Shown: positions 27,697 to 36,238, numbered from the stretch's first letter. The stretch is 64,000 nucleotides of DNA from Odoribacter sp. AF15-53 (GCF_003479425.1 NZ_QUHC01000002.1:755033-819032), one strand, 5' to 3'. Made by a program: numbers and translations. The notes: generated by a model not told the origin, from the letters alone.

Positions 27697-27736
27697 AAAA
27701 AAAAGGAAAGGGGAGGAATGGATATTTCCCCTTTCC
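27697..27736 (-). terminator. Minus-strand terminator without an assigned gene
   Basis: A 10-bp stem GGAAAGGGGA/TCCCCTTTCC (27705-27714 with 27727-27736), followed on the minus strand by eight U. The only minus-strand transcript that could reach it is the structured RNA, 187 bases upstream, if it reads through. Confidence 0.8.
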
Positions 27737-27922
27737 TGTCGCGGGCTTCTTCTGGTTGCATTCATTGTAGTTCAAAAAAAAGTATTGTCCGCGATATAAT
27801 CCTAATTTGTCTTTCGTTTATACACTTTCTAAACTATAAAGAAAGCAGCCATCAAACAGCCAAGGAGGAGATACTTCTTAACGATAATCCAGCTGCCTTC
27901 TTGTTATACATTTCAACCGGGC

Positions 27923-28190
27923 AAAAAAATAACCCCGGACTGAACAAGCCACCCCAGAGTTAAATATAACGGCAGGGGCGCTTAATCCATGTGCGTCGCT
28001 AACATCAGCATGGAAAAAGCAACCCCACGCCGCTATAAGTATGATTCTATAAAGAATATACGTATAGACAGACGTGAGTGTTGCGATCCACTTCCTTCTG
28101 ATGTTTAAATCAAAGCAGCGACGCAAAGGAAATAGTCGTTTAACTCAACATCGTACAGGGACTATCTTGGCGGCTCTCCGCACAGTCCTC
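27923..28190 (-). ncRNA. Rod-shaped structured RNA (6S-like or Bacteroidales-1 candidate)
   Basis: On the minus strand a TACTTTTG box at 28203-28196 precedes about 268 bases that fold as one nested rod. The helices are GGACTG/CAGTCC (27937-27942 with 28183-28188), AGCC-CC/GG-GGCT (27947-27953 with 28169-28175), GAGTTAAA/TTTAACTC (27957-27964 with 28139-28146), GCGTCGCT/AGCGACGC (27993-28000 with 28117-28124), AACATCAG/CTGATGTT (28001-28008 with 28098-28105), GCAAC/GTTGC, CACG/CGTG, and a hairpin closed by GTAT/ATAC and ATTCT/AGAAT. In all about 54 nested pairs. The RNA ends in seven U at 27929-27923. No tRNA-like or RNase P signatures occur. A rod with internal bubbles suggests a 6S-type RNA, but this identity is inference. 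Confidence 0.7.
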
Positions 28191-28195
28191 AAATG

Positions 28196-28229
28196 CAAAA
28201 GTATATAATTTTTTTATTTCTCCCGCAAC
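28196..28229 (-). promoter_or_regulatory. Promoter of the structured RNA
   Basis: -7 box TACTTTTG (28203 to 28196, minus strand) and a weak -33 GTTG (28229 to 28226), 22 bp apart. The expected start, near 28190, is just outside the closing helix. Confidence 0.55.
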
Positions 28230-28309
28230 ATTTCAAATAATAATTTACACATAATCTCGTAAATAGCCTATTATCTGACAACACATGCACGTTTAAGGCA
28301 ACTATCACA

Positions 28310-28350
28310 AAAGCCTGCAAAGTCAATATAAAATAGACTTTACAGGCTTT
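28310..28350 (-). terminator. Hairpin after the decayed gene
   Basis: AAAGCCTGCAAAGTC (28310-28324) pairs with GACTTTACAGGCTTT (28336-28350) at 14 of 15 positions. On the minus strand it is followed by TTTTG and lies 26 bases after the stop of the gene remnant. Confidence 0.6.
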
Positions 28351-28375
28351 ACCAGTAAAAAGCATTTCAACTGAT

Positions 28376-28694
28376 TTACACTTCTACACGCACCTTTATT
28401 TTCCTTTTCTTCCAATCAATACCACTATAGCCGGCAAAAGAAGGATTGCCGGGAAAATCTTCTTTGTCTATCATAGTTTCACCACGACTGTTCAATGTGA
28501 CTTGATAATACGGATATAAGATATTCTTTTTTATTTCCAATTCCCGTAAAACGCTTACCTACAGAACCCTTCTACCTTGCCGCTTCCTAGTCTATCATCA
28601 CATTTTCATGAATATTCTCCCAAGAGGAAAATCCGAACCTTTCTTTTTCATTACTCGAAAGACTAAAGGTCAGCCCCTCTTTCTCTAAAGTAAC
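28376..28694 (-). pseudogene. Decayed protein gene, C-terminal remnant
   Basis: Two protein-like stretches lie in different frames. The distal one (28558 to 28376, 60 codons, ending TAA) contains YPYYQVTLNSRGETMIDKED and FPGNPSFAGYSGIDWKKRK. The upstream one (28694 to 28593) contains EKEGLTFSLSSNEKERFGFS and is broken by two TAG codons before a frame change. Neither has a usable start. Composition and the following hairpin suggest a real gene that has lost its 5' part; I cannot name the family. Confidence 0.5.
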
Positions 28695-28798
28695 TCAATC
28701 ACATCTTATCATCCAAACACATTCCTACAAGTATCCAATATACTTCAAAAAGAGTCTAAAATCCAAATAACATCAATTCAAAAATCAATTTTATCGAG

Positions 28799-28842
28799 GA
28801 TGAATGCTTGATGAATGCAAGATGAATGCTCGATGATGATAA
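28799..28842 (+). repeat. 11-bp tandem repeat, three full units
   Basis: GATGAATGCTT, GATGAATGCAA, GATGAATGCTC and a partial GATGATGATAA run without gaps. Period equals that of the arrays at 2260 and 42518; the sequence is unrelated. Confidence 0.85.
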
Positions 28843-29012
28843 TGAACTATAAACGGGATACCAATAACCAGATAATTAATCCAAGTTCAACCCTAACTTT
28901 ACCCCGACGAATGGTAAGACCAATCCTACCGGAATCCCCAGATCAAATGCAGCAATACAAATTTTAATCCCCACCCTCACTTGCCCAACCTTTCAAGTAA
29001 CCTCTCATACTC

Positions 29013-29043
29013 TTTCATCGTATTCATTTTATGAATATATTTG
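29013..29043 (+). promoter_or_regulatory. Promoter of the CPA2 antiporter gene
   Basis: -7 box TATATTTG (29036-29043) and a TTTC in the -33 place (29013-29016) with 19 bp between. The start codon is 36 bases downstream. Confidence 0.65.
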
Positions 29044-29078
29044 TATTCTTCATTTTTTTAACCATAAAATAATACTGC

Positions 29079-31337
29079 ATGTCTCACTTACCGACTTTGA
29101 TTACTGACTTGGCCCTGATTCTTGTATCTGCCGGGATTATTACCCTTTTGTTCAAATGGCTCAAACAACCTCTTGTCTTGGGCTATATCGTGGCAGGACT
29201 TTTGGCGGGACCTTACGTGCAGGTATTTCCAACGGTAGGAGATATCGAAAACATTAATATCTGGGCTGAGATCGGGGTGGTCTTCCTTCTTTTCGCTTTA
29301 GGTCTGGAATTCAGCTTCAAAAAGCTGGTAAACGTAGGGGCAACAGCCTTTATCACGGCGACGACCGAAGTCATCACGATGCTGATTATCGGTTACCTCG
29401 TGGGGCATATGATGGGTTGGTCCACGATGAACAGCATCTTCCTCGGAGGAATGCTCTCCATGTCCTCCACAACCATTATCATCAAGGCGTTTGATGATCT
29501 GGGATTACGGAGTCAGCGATTCACGGGGATTGTCTTCGGAACGCTGGTAGTTGAAGATCTGGTGGCCATATTGATGATGGTCCTACTTTCCACGATGGCC
29601 GTCAGCCAGCAATTCGCGGGCGAAGAACTGATCATGAGCGTCCTGAAAGTCATATTCTTCCTCGTGCTTTGGTTCCTGATCGGAATATTCATCATCCCCT
29701 TGATCTTGAAAAAGGTAAAGCGATTGATGAACGACGAGACCTTGTTGATTATCGCGCTCGGTCTATGTCTGGGCATGGTGGTTCTGGCCACGGAAACCGG
29801 ATTCTCTGCCGCGCTAGGGGCTTTTATCATGGGATCAATACTAGCAGAAACCGTTGAAGCCGAACATATCGAACACATCATCAAACCCGTGAAAGACCTG
29901 TTCGGGGCAATCTTTTTCGTTTCAGTAGGCATGTTGGTCAATCCGGCAATACTAGTGGAATACGCGTGGCCGGTAGCCATTATCACGCTAGTAACGATCA
30001 TCGGGAAAGCCTTTTTCTCAACATTCGGAGTCTTGTTGTCGGGACAGACATTGAAGACCTCCATCAAATCGGGATTCAGTCTCGCACAGATCGGGGAATT
30101 CGCCTTCATCATCGCCTCGCTAGGCGTCTCGTTGAAAGTCCTCGACGATTTTGTCTACCCGATTATCGTTGCCGTATCGGTAATCACCACGTTCACGACA
30201 CCTTATTTCATCCGGCTTGCCAATCCTTTTGCCGACTGGCTGTACAAGGTATTGCCCGATCGCACGTGCAACTTTCTGGATCGCTACTCATCGGGAGCGA
30301 AAACCATTAATCACGAAAGCGACTGGAAGCGTTTGCTGAAAAGCTTTCTTGGTCGAGTTTCCATTTACAGCGTGTTGCTGACAGCGATATTCCTATTGTC
30401 CACGCACGCGATACATCCTTTCATCATCGAGCAATTCCCCGATACCCCGGTATTGGACAACCTAATCACGACCTTCGTCACCGTGTTACTGATGATCCCT
30501 TTCCTGATCGCCCTGATCTCGAACAAAAACAACTCGCCGGAATTATTCCTGAGCCTGTGGAATGATAATAAATACAACCGGGGACGGCTGGTCGCCCTGG
30601 TACTTTGTCGAGTGTTTCTCGCCACGTTCTTCGTTTCGCTGGTTCTGATCCGGTATTTCCATATCCAGTATGGTATCGTGATTATCATCGCATTGGCAAT
30701 ACTCGCGTTGATCGCACTTTTCCGCAGAGACTTGAACCAGTACACGAAACTGGAAAAACGTTTCATGATCAACCTCAATCAACGAGAAGAAGCGGCACGA
30801 CGACGCAACCCGTTACGCTCCAGTTTTCACCGAGACCTGAGCGACAAGGACATTCACCTGTCCGCGATCACGGTCTCCCCCAATTCCTCCTACGCGGGTC
30901 TTCCCCTTTCCGAACTTGCTTTTCGTAAACGTTACGGGGTTAGCGTGGTAGAAATCATCCGGGGCGACCACCGGATCAACATTCCCCATGGGGCTGAACG
31001 CATTTACCCGCAGGATCGGGTGGTTGTCGTGGGCACGGATGAACAGATACAACTTTTCTCAACCGACATGGAACGGATTCAGGCGGAAAACCACGAGGAC
31101 ATGACGACAGAAGAAGTTTCATTGCAATCGTTCACCGTGGATGACCACTTCGCCTTCCGGGGACAAACCTTCGCCGAATCGAACGTGGGCAATCGCTACA
31201 ATTGCCTGATTGTCGGAATCGAGAGGGATGATAATTCCATCATGAACCCGGCCAAAGACACCGTTTTCAAGGATGGCGATCTGGTTTGGGTGGTCGGTGA
31301 GAAAGAAAATATCAAGAAAATGATCAGTGGGAGTTAA
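29079..31337 (+). CDS. CPA2 cation:proton antiporter with two RCK_C domains
   Basis: The 752-residue protein has the Kef/NhaS-type membrane domain (residues 1-390, about 12 segments) with LGYIVAGLLAGPY, FALGLEFSFKKL and GFSLAQIGEFAFIIASLG. A second hydrophobic region lies at about 420-555. The C-terminus has two TrkA-C (RCK_C) folds, about 598-670 (SAITVSPNSSYAGLPLSEL) and about 682-750 (VDDHFAFRGQTFAESNVG). It exchanges potassium or sodium for protons at the inner membrane and the C-terminal domains likely bind a regulatory nucleotide. No RCK_N (NAD-binding) domain is seen. Confidence 0.93.
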   Translation: MSHLPTLITDLALILVSAGIITLLFKWLKQPLVLGYIVAGLLAGPYVQVFPTVGDIENINIWAEIGVVFLLFALGLEFSFKKLVNVGATAFITATTEVITMLIIGYLVGHMMGWSTMNSIFLGGMLSMSSTTIIIKAFDDLGLRSQRFTGIVFGTLVVEDLVAILMMVLLSTMAVSQQFAGEELIMSVLKVIFFLVLWFLIGIFIIPLILKKVKRLMNDETLLIIALGLCLGMVVLATETGFSAALGAFIMGSILAETVEAEHIEHIIKPVKDLFGAIFFVSVGMLVNPAILVEYAWPVAIITLVTIIGKAFFSTFGVLLSGQTLKTSIKSGFSLAQIGEFAFIIASLGVSLKVLDDFVYPIIVAVSVITTFTTPYFIRLANPFADWLYKVLPDRTCNFLDRYSSGAKTINHESDWKRLLKSFLGRVSIYSVLLTAIFLLSTHAIHPFIIEQFPDTPVLDNLITTFVTVLLMIPFLIALISNKNNSPELFLSLWNDNKYNRGRLVALVLCRVFLATFFVSLVLIRYFHIQYGIVIIIALAILALIALFRRDLNQYTKLEKRFMINLNQREEAARRRNPLRSSFHRDLSDKDIHLSAITVSPNSSYAGLPLSELAFRKRYGVSVVEIIRGDHRINIPHGAERIYPQDRVVVVGTDEQIQLFSTDMERIQAENHEDMTTEEVSLQSFTVDDHFAFRGQTFAESNVGNRYNCLIVGIERDDNSIMNPAKDTVFKDGDLVWVVGEKENIKKMISGS

Positions 31338-31443
31338 AGAAAAACTGAAAGAGATGTTTAAAGAATAGCTTTTAAAAAACAACATGCTCACCAAAAGTTT
31401 TATCCCCGATTTAGAGAGAATATTTCATACGAATTCTCCTCTT

Positions 31444-31486
31444 TGGTTAGTCTAAATAACCGTTACTGATTATTTAGGACTAACCA
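31444..31486. terminator. Hairpin between convergent genes
   Basis: TGGTTAGTCTAAATAA (31444-31459) pairs with 31470-31486 over 16 bp with a single bulged base. No T-run follows on either strand, so termination is inference from position. Confidence 0.55.
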
Positions 31487-31492
31487 GACCCA

Positions 31493-31717
31493 TCAATCCG
31501 GAATTTTTACTTTTTGTGGTTCATCATGCTGAAACCGTTCGAATTCTCTCAACACCAAAACCATATCATTCGTGAATTCCAAACTGCACCCCTTTTGTAT
31601 GGCTATCTCCAAATAGGCTTTCAGCGTTTCTATCGCGCACACGTCCTTTCCCGTTAACACGAATGCCGGAACGTCCTCTGTCAAACATTTATGCAAAACC
31701 TGATGTTGATCTTTCAT
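31493..31717 (-). CDS. Small protein of unknown function
   Basis: The 74-residue protein contains KDVCAIETLKAYLEIAIQKG and a charged C-terminus (EFERFQHDEPQKVKIPD). It has no signal peptide or membrane segment. The composition looks like a genuine cytoplasmic alpha/beta protein. It starts 104 bases after the GT gene ends, in the same direction, and might be the last gene of that operon. No function can be read. Confidence 0.6.
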   Translation of the reverse strand: MKDQHQVLHKCLTEDVPAFVLTGKDVCAIETLKAYLEIAIQKGCSLEFTNDMVLVLREFERFQHDEPQKVKIPD

Positions 31718-31821
31718 CTCATTTTAATTTGTACGTTAACACCTACAAATATATGAAATTCTCTTCAACTGCTTTTTGATATTGATCACCAAGTCCAAAT
31801 TCCACAACTTAACCGAGATAT

Positions 31822-34005
31822 TTAAAGCGAAAGGCGAGCCATAAGGTAACAAACCGTAGATTCTGCCCCTTGATTCAAATTAACATTATCCTCTTCAAGC
31901 CCGTCATAACAACCTCCCGTGGCCGGATTATAAATAATTTGATGTAAGTGGTTATTACCCAGAAACCAATTAAAAGCGATCCTTTGTTTGTCCCGGTAAT
32001 CCATTTCATGAAATACCTCGTGGAAAAGTCCTAGCGTGATCACCGTGTTCGCGATATCCACGGGTTGTTCTCCATAAATTTCACTACTTTTCCCTTTCAA
32101 CTTCCACCCCCGGTTGGAGATCACCTTGATCCCGTTCCCGATAAATATCTGTTTCAGAAGAAAATCAAACGACTCACGAGCAATATCCCGGAATCGCGTA
32201 TTACCACCGTCTTGAAATGCATACAACAGTGCTTCGGGCATGATACTATTGTCATAAGTCAAGCTTTCTTCAAACCATTTCCATTCGGGGACTGCCGTTT
32301 GCTGATAATAATTTGCCAGCTTATCCGCCAACGTTGCAATCAAGGCTGACCTTGAGGCTGTCGGATTCTTACAATTACCATAATACAGGCCTTTTATCGC
32401 GAAAGCAATACCACGGGGCGAACGGATGGCATGCAAAGGAGGAATAGCCTGTTCCATAATTCGGGAAGCCTCACGAATCCACGCTTCCGGAAAGACTTCA
32501 CCCAAATGCAGAAAATATCCCAAAGCACAAATAGCACGTCCCGTACTGTCATCCAAACCGACCTTCTGATTTTGCGAGGTGAAATTACGCTCCCGATCAA
32601 CATAGTTCAGAAAAGAACCATCCGGTTGCATACAATGAACAATAAAATTCAGATATGTCCGGATATACCTTTTACATGAACTATCTGTCGTTGCTATATA
32701 CGCGCAACACATGGCCATCAAAGCCCTGGCATTATCATCCAACGTGTATCCCGTTCGTATATCGGGACGATTCCCTTTTGAAAACTGAATAATCCCGAAA
32801 TTCCGGCTCATTCGTTTAACCTGTGACAGATTTACAGGAGGGAGCGAATAGCACAACTCCTCTTTATCACCTATTATTTTTTTGAATAAATTGACATGAG
32901 CAATAGCCGAATTTTCCCAAGCCGTTATCATGATCTTTTGTAATCCCATAAGCCGCATCCTCTGTCGCAGCCCCTCGTTTGCAAGCAACCTGTTAACCGC
33001 AGCTCCCAACTGCATGGAATCTTTGAAATCAAAAATAATACCGGAATGGTCATGCAAAAGCTCCAAAGCGTGGGGAATCGGTGTCGCAACAATCGGACAA
33101 CCACATCCCAGGGCATACACGAACGTACCGCTGACAGCTTGATTCGGATCCGAGGAGGTAAACAGATAAATATCTGTCAATTGCAAGTACTCAAGCAAAA
33201 TGGGGAGTTCCAAATAGGCATTAATAAACCGGACATGATTGCATACCCCCAAGTTCTTGATTTTCTTTTCCAGCATCTCCCGGTATTGTTCGCCCTCCGC
33301 TTTTATGACGGAAGGATGCGTCTTACCGATAATCAGGAATATGACGGAAGGATTTTCTTTCACGATATCAGGCAATGCTTCTATCGTGGTTTCGATACTT
33401 TTCCCTGCACTCAACAGACCGAAAGTCGTGAGGACTTTCCGGTCTGCTACCCCGTATTTTTCCTTTAAAATCTTTTGATCCCGCTGCGAGACCAAATGAG
33501 TCCCGTGTGGGATTACATGTATTTTTTCGCCGGGAATATGATAATCTTCTTGCAGGATATTCGATGAGTGTTGAGTCATCACGATAACGGCTTCACAGGC
33601 CCTCGCAACCTGTTGCAGGTAAACTTGTAAATCCTTCCCCGGACACGATAGCACGGTATGGAAAACGATCACTTTGGGCTGGGAAATACGTTTTAAAAAT
33701 TGCAAAAAAACATCCTCTTGCCCGTGGAAAAGCCCGAATTCATGTTGCACCAGCACAAGCTCTATATCAGCATCTTGTTCAACAAGATTCGCCACCGATG
33801 TATAAGCTATTTCGGAAGATGTATCAAGCGTGTACTTGACAATCGGGTCATAAACATGTTTCTCGTTTTCAGACTCCAACGCGCAGACCCGAAAGGCATA
33901 GGATGTACCAAACTTCTGGTGTACCGCACGAACCAGATCATCCGTGAACGTGGCAATCCCGCATTCACGAGGCGGATAAGAACTAATACACAATATTTCT
34001 TTCAT
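31822..34005 (-). CDS. GT4 glycosyltransferase fused to an alpha/alpha-barrel domain
   Basis: The 727-residue protein has an N-terminal GT-B glycosyltransferase (residues 1-365) with SSYPPRECGIATFTDDLV, FGLLSAGKSIETTIEALP and the donor-binding region DIYLFTSSDPNQAVSGTFVYALGCGCPIVAT. The C-terminal half (about 385-727) is rich in helices with DNDARALMAMCCAY, VGLDDSTGRAICALGYF and QGAESTVCYLMA. This resembles the (alpha/alpha)6-barrel attached to such transferases in Bacteroidota. It probably transfers a hexose (mannose is likely from its partner). Its ATG overlaps the TGA of the GH130 gene (ATGA), so both are translationally coupled. Confidence 0.85.
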   Translation of the reverse strand: MKEILCISSYPPRECGIATFTDDLVRAVHQKFGTSYAFRVCALESENEKHVYDPIVKYTLDTSSEIAYTSVANLVEQDADIELVLVQHEFGLFHGQEDVFLQFLKRISQPKVIVFHTVLSCPGKDLQVYLQQVARACEAVIVMTQHSSNILQEDYHIPGEKIHVIPHGTHLVSQRDQKILKEKYGVADRKVLTTFGLLSAGKSIETTIEALPDIVKENPSVIFLIIGKTHPSVIKAEGEQYREMLEKKIKNLGVCNHVRFINAYLELPILLEYLQLTDIYLFTSSDPNQAVSGTFVYALGCGCPIVATPIPHALELLHDHSGIIFDFKDSMQLGAAVNRLLANEGLRQRMRLMGLQKIMITAWENSAIAHVNLFKKIIGDKEELCYSLPPVNLSQVKRMSRNFGIIQFSKGNRPDIRTGYTLDDNARALMAMCCAYIATTDSSCKRYIRTYLNFIVHCMQPDGSFLNYVDRERNFTSQNQKVGLDDSTGRAICALGYFLHLGEVFPEAWIREASRIMEQAIPPLHAIRSPRGIAFAIKGLYYGNCKNPTASRSALIATLADKLANYYQQTAVPEWKWFEESLTYDNSIMPEALLYAFQDGGNTRFRDIARESFDFLLKQIFIGNGIKVISNRGWKLKGKSSEIYGEQPVDIANTVITLGLFHEVFHEMDYRDKQRIAFNWFLGNNHLHQIIYNPATGGCYDGLEEDNVNLNQGAESTVCYLMARLSL

Positions 34006-35033
34006 ACTTTATGTCGGATTAATTCATTTAATAAATCTTGCAAGACTACCGACGCACAGGCAATATATTGATCCGCCGCACCATAGTATATGTAAAGTCT
34101 ATCATCAAACAACGCCGTACCCGTGGGAAAACACACGCGGTTTACCACACCCGACAATTCGTAATTCATTTCAGGAGAGAATAACGGGTAAGGCAAACGG
34201 CTCAATTCGATTTCGGGATTTTGTAAATCCAGCAAACTCGCGCAAGCAGAATAAACGTAACCTTCCGGGGTATCGTACACGCTATGATAAATTAACAGCC
34301 ACCCCTCCGGGGTTTCTATCGGGGGACAACCGGCTCCGATATAACTGGATTCATGAGCATAGCGTGATCTTAATAGAATATGCGAATCCAGATGACGGAA
34401 ATAATCCTCCCAGAAATCCCGGTTCAATTCTTCCAGATCATTAACGGCAACCAGTTGAACCTCCGGTTTAATCCGGTGCATAAAATAAAGCTTTCCATGT
34501 ATTCTACGAGGAAAAAAAACAACATTTTTATCTGTCAGGTACAACTTTTCCCCGGTCTCGTTTTCGGTTTCCCGTTTATTATACGTTCGGAAATATTTAT
34601 CCGTCAAGTGTTCCTGAGAGGCCACGAGTTCGGCAAACTCGGCATACGAGAATACTGGTGTTATAATACCCTGTTTTTGAAAATGAACCAGATCGTCTGA
34701 AATAGCTAACGCCCCGAAGGCATTTTTCCCGTCATAAGCCGTGTAGCTCATGTAGTAAACCGATCCGATTCTCACGATACGGGGATCCTCTACCCCTTGG
34801 CGTTCATAATTAAATTGCGGCGACACCAAAGGCAACTCGTTCCGTCGAACAATTTGAAGAGGTCCTTCCAACCGACAATAACCTATCGTGGAATAGTTTC
34901 CCTTTTTGACTGCCCGGTAAAACATATGTACCGTATTATCCCGCGTGATAACAGCCGGATTCATCACGCCCTCATTCTCAAATGAACGCTCCGTTTTTCC
35001 AAGAATAATTCCTTCTCTTCTGATATTTATCAT
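34002..35033 (-). CDS. GH130 family glycoside phosphorylase or hydrolase
   Basis: The 343-residue five-bladed propeller has GH130 marks: ENEGVMNPAVI near the N-terminus, GVEDPRIVRIGSVYYMSYTAYDG (residues about 75-97) and GAGCPPIETPEGWLLIYHSV. GH130 enzymes phosphorolyse or hydrolyse beta-mannosides. Automatic annotation often calls these 'pesticidal protein Cry7Aa', which is not meaningful. There is no signal peptide, so it acts in the cytoplasm. It overlaps the next gene by ATGA and the upstream 44-residue gene by TAATG. Confidence 0.88.
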   Translation of the reverse strand: MINIRREGIILGKTERSFENEGVMNPAVITRDNTVHMFYRAVKKGNYSTIGYCRLEGPLQIVRRNELPLVSPQFNYERQGVEDPRIVRIGSVYYMSYTAYDGKNAFGALAISDDLVHFQKQGIITPVFSYAEFAELVASQEHLTDKYFRTYNKRETENETGEKLYLTDKNVVFFPRRIHGKLYFMHRIKPEVQLVAVNDLEELNRDFWEDYFRHLDSHILLRSRYAHESSYIGAGCPPIETPEGWLLIYHSVYDTPEGYVYSACASLLDLQNPEIELSRLPYPLFSPEMNYELSGVVNRVCFPTGTALFDDRLYIYYGAADQYIACASVVLQDLLNELIRHKV

Positions 35034-35167
35034 TACTTTTTAGGTATTGCGTGTATCGGCGAATCGGTCTTTGCCATTTTTTCCTTTTGATAGTCAGACA
35101 AATTCTTCACTTTCCCTTTTTCATCTTTGCATTTTTTCTTCTCTTTCTTTACTTCTTTACCTTTCAT
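35033..35167 (-). CDS. 44-residue lysine-rich protein coupled to GH130
   Basis: An ATG at 35167-35165 opens 44 codons, MKGKEVKKEKKKC to SPIHAIPKK, and its TAA overlaps the GH130 ATG as TAATG. Seventeen of 44 residues are lysine. The tight overlap and the following ATGA junction argue that it is a real first gene of a coupled operon. It is below usual gene-calling size. The function is unknown; an RNA-binding or acid-sugar-binding peptide is only a guess. Confidence 0.6.
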   Translation of the reverse strand: MKGKEVKKEKKKCKDEKGKVKNLSDYQKEKMAKTDSPIHAIPKK

Positions 35168-35491
35168 GGTGATTTTTTTAGTGATAATTATTCCAGAACC
35201 GAATAAGAAATCGGCAACTATTTTCCCTGATGCAGAAAGAATGAATATGCAGGCTTTAATCTGTTTTATATAAAAATACCGGAGAGAATATCTTCATTCA
35301 AGATACCGAGGGTATCCTTCATCCTTCATTTTGGTAAGATAAGCAAAAATATCGGAAACACCATTCTAATAATGACAAATATTTATTTCACAGGAAGTTC
35401 AATCCTCATGTTTTCTGTCAGACAAGACATTTAAACAGCTTTATGAAACATTGCCAACCCCTTATCGTAGAAATAGATAAAACTAAACATT
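35168..35491. other. Upstream region of the GH130 operon and the DUF4251 gene
   Basis: A minus-strand -7 box TATTTTTG lies at 35351-35344 with TTTG 24 bp further upstream, slightly too far. A short hairpin GATACC/GGTATC lies about 35302-35316. No gene was found. Confidence 0.45.
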
Positions 35492-36067
35492 ATGAAACAT
35501 ATCACTACACTCATCACGTTAGCACTTGTGCTAGGCTCGCTGGTACCTCTTAGCGCTCAAAAAAACATGACGGCTAAAGAGAGACGGGCACAAACAAGAC
35601 AAGAGCGCAAAATCGCTCAACAAAAAGAAAACGAACGCTTGCACAATGAAGCAGTCAAAGCGTTAGAAAGCAATGATTTCGTACTGGAAGCCAATCACCT
35701 CATTTTCAAACGAGGCAGATCGGTAAGCGTAAGCTCTTCCAGAAACTTTATTTCCATGGCCAACAAAAAAGCCACCGTACAAGTCAGCTTCGATACCCCT
35801 CGCCCTCTTCAGAACGGGTTGGAAGGCTTCACCGTGGAAGGCAACGTCTCTGACGTCAAAATGAAAAAAGACAAAAATGGCGGTATTATATATAGCTTCC
35901 TGGTTCAAGGAGTCAGTATTTCCGCCTACGTGAACCTATCCCTTTCACCAGGATCTAATAATGTATCGGCAACCATCGTGCCTTCATTCAACTCGAACAA
36001 CCTCACGATGAACGGGAATTTGATACCTCAAGAAAAAGCACGTGTTTTCGAAGGTTTTAAACGCTAA
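35492..36067 (+). CDS. DUF4251 secreted protein
   Basis: The 191-residue protein has a signal peptide (MKHITTLITLALVLGSLVPLSA) and a charged helix (KERRAQTRQERKIAQQKENE), then a beta-rich DUF4251 domain. This includes DFVLEANHLIF, VSSSRNFISM, YSFLVQGVSISAYVNLSLSPGSNNVSA and a TMNGNLIP end. The family is common in Bacteroidales, periplasmic or outer-membrane associated, with no known function. It is monocistronic with a good terminator. Confidence 0.9.
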   Translation: MKHITTLITLALVLGSLVPLSAQKNMTAKERRAQTRQERKIAQQKENERLHNEAVKALESNDFVLEANHLIFKRGRSVSVSSSRNFISMANKKATVQVSFDTPRPLQNGLEGFTVEGNVSDVKMKKDKNGGIIYSFLVQGVSISAYVNLSLSPGSNNVSATIVPSFNSNNLTMNGNLIPQEKARVFEGFKR

Positions 36068-36087
36068 ACCTTCCATTCCCAAAAACA

Positions 36088-36126
36088 ATTGAGTCAAAAG
36101 TTTGAAATCCTTTTGACTCAATTTTT
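36088..36126 (+). terminator. Terminator of the DUF4251 gene
   Basis: 12-bp stem TTGAGTCAAAAG/CTTTTGACTCAA with loop of nine, then TTTTT. Confidence 0.88.
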
Positions 36127-36184
36127 ATATCGTTATCTATTTAGCAATCGCCACACACGAACACCTCCCTGTCCTCTCTATTCA

Positions 36185-36215
36185 AAAAGAGCGTCCCCGT
36201 TGGAGACGCCCTCTT
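36185..36215 (-). terminator. Terminator of the CysQ-M18 gene
   Basis: The minus strand reads AAGAGGGCGTC ... GACGCTCTTTTT, an 11-bp stem with two G-U pairs followed by a U-run. Confidence 0.75.
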
Positions 36216-36238
36216 CAATTAAAATAATAACAACAATT

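Larger units (their letters stand above)
27607..29078. other. 1.5-kb stretch without an intact protein gene
   Basis: It holds, from left to right, a minus-strand terminator (27697-27736), a structured RNA on the minus strand (27923-28190) with its promoter, a hairpin (28310-28350), a decayed gene (28376-28694), an 11-bp array (28799-28842) and the promoter of the antiporter gene. Frames of about 80 codons at 27718-27963 (+) and 27878-28126 (-) overlap the RNA or terminator and do not look like proteins. Confidence 0.7.

Noticed and set aside
27718..27963. An 81-codon plus-strand frame
   Set aside because: It overlaps the minus-strand terminator and the 3' end of the structured RNA. Composition is not protein-like.
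27878..28126. An 82-codon minus-strand frame
   Set aside because: It lies inside the structured RNA; helices explain the sequence better than coding.
27923..28190. RNase P RNA, tmRNA or SRP RNA
   Set aside because: No GAGGAAAGTCC, no GGTTCGAATCC/CCA end and no GGAAGCAGCC signature; the long rod does not match these RNAs.
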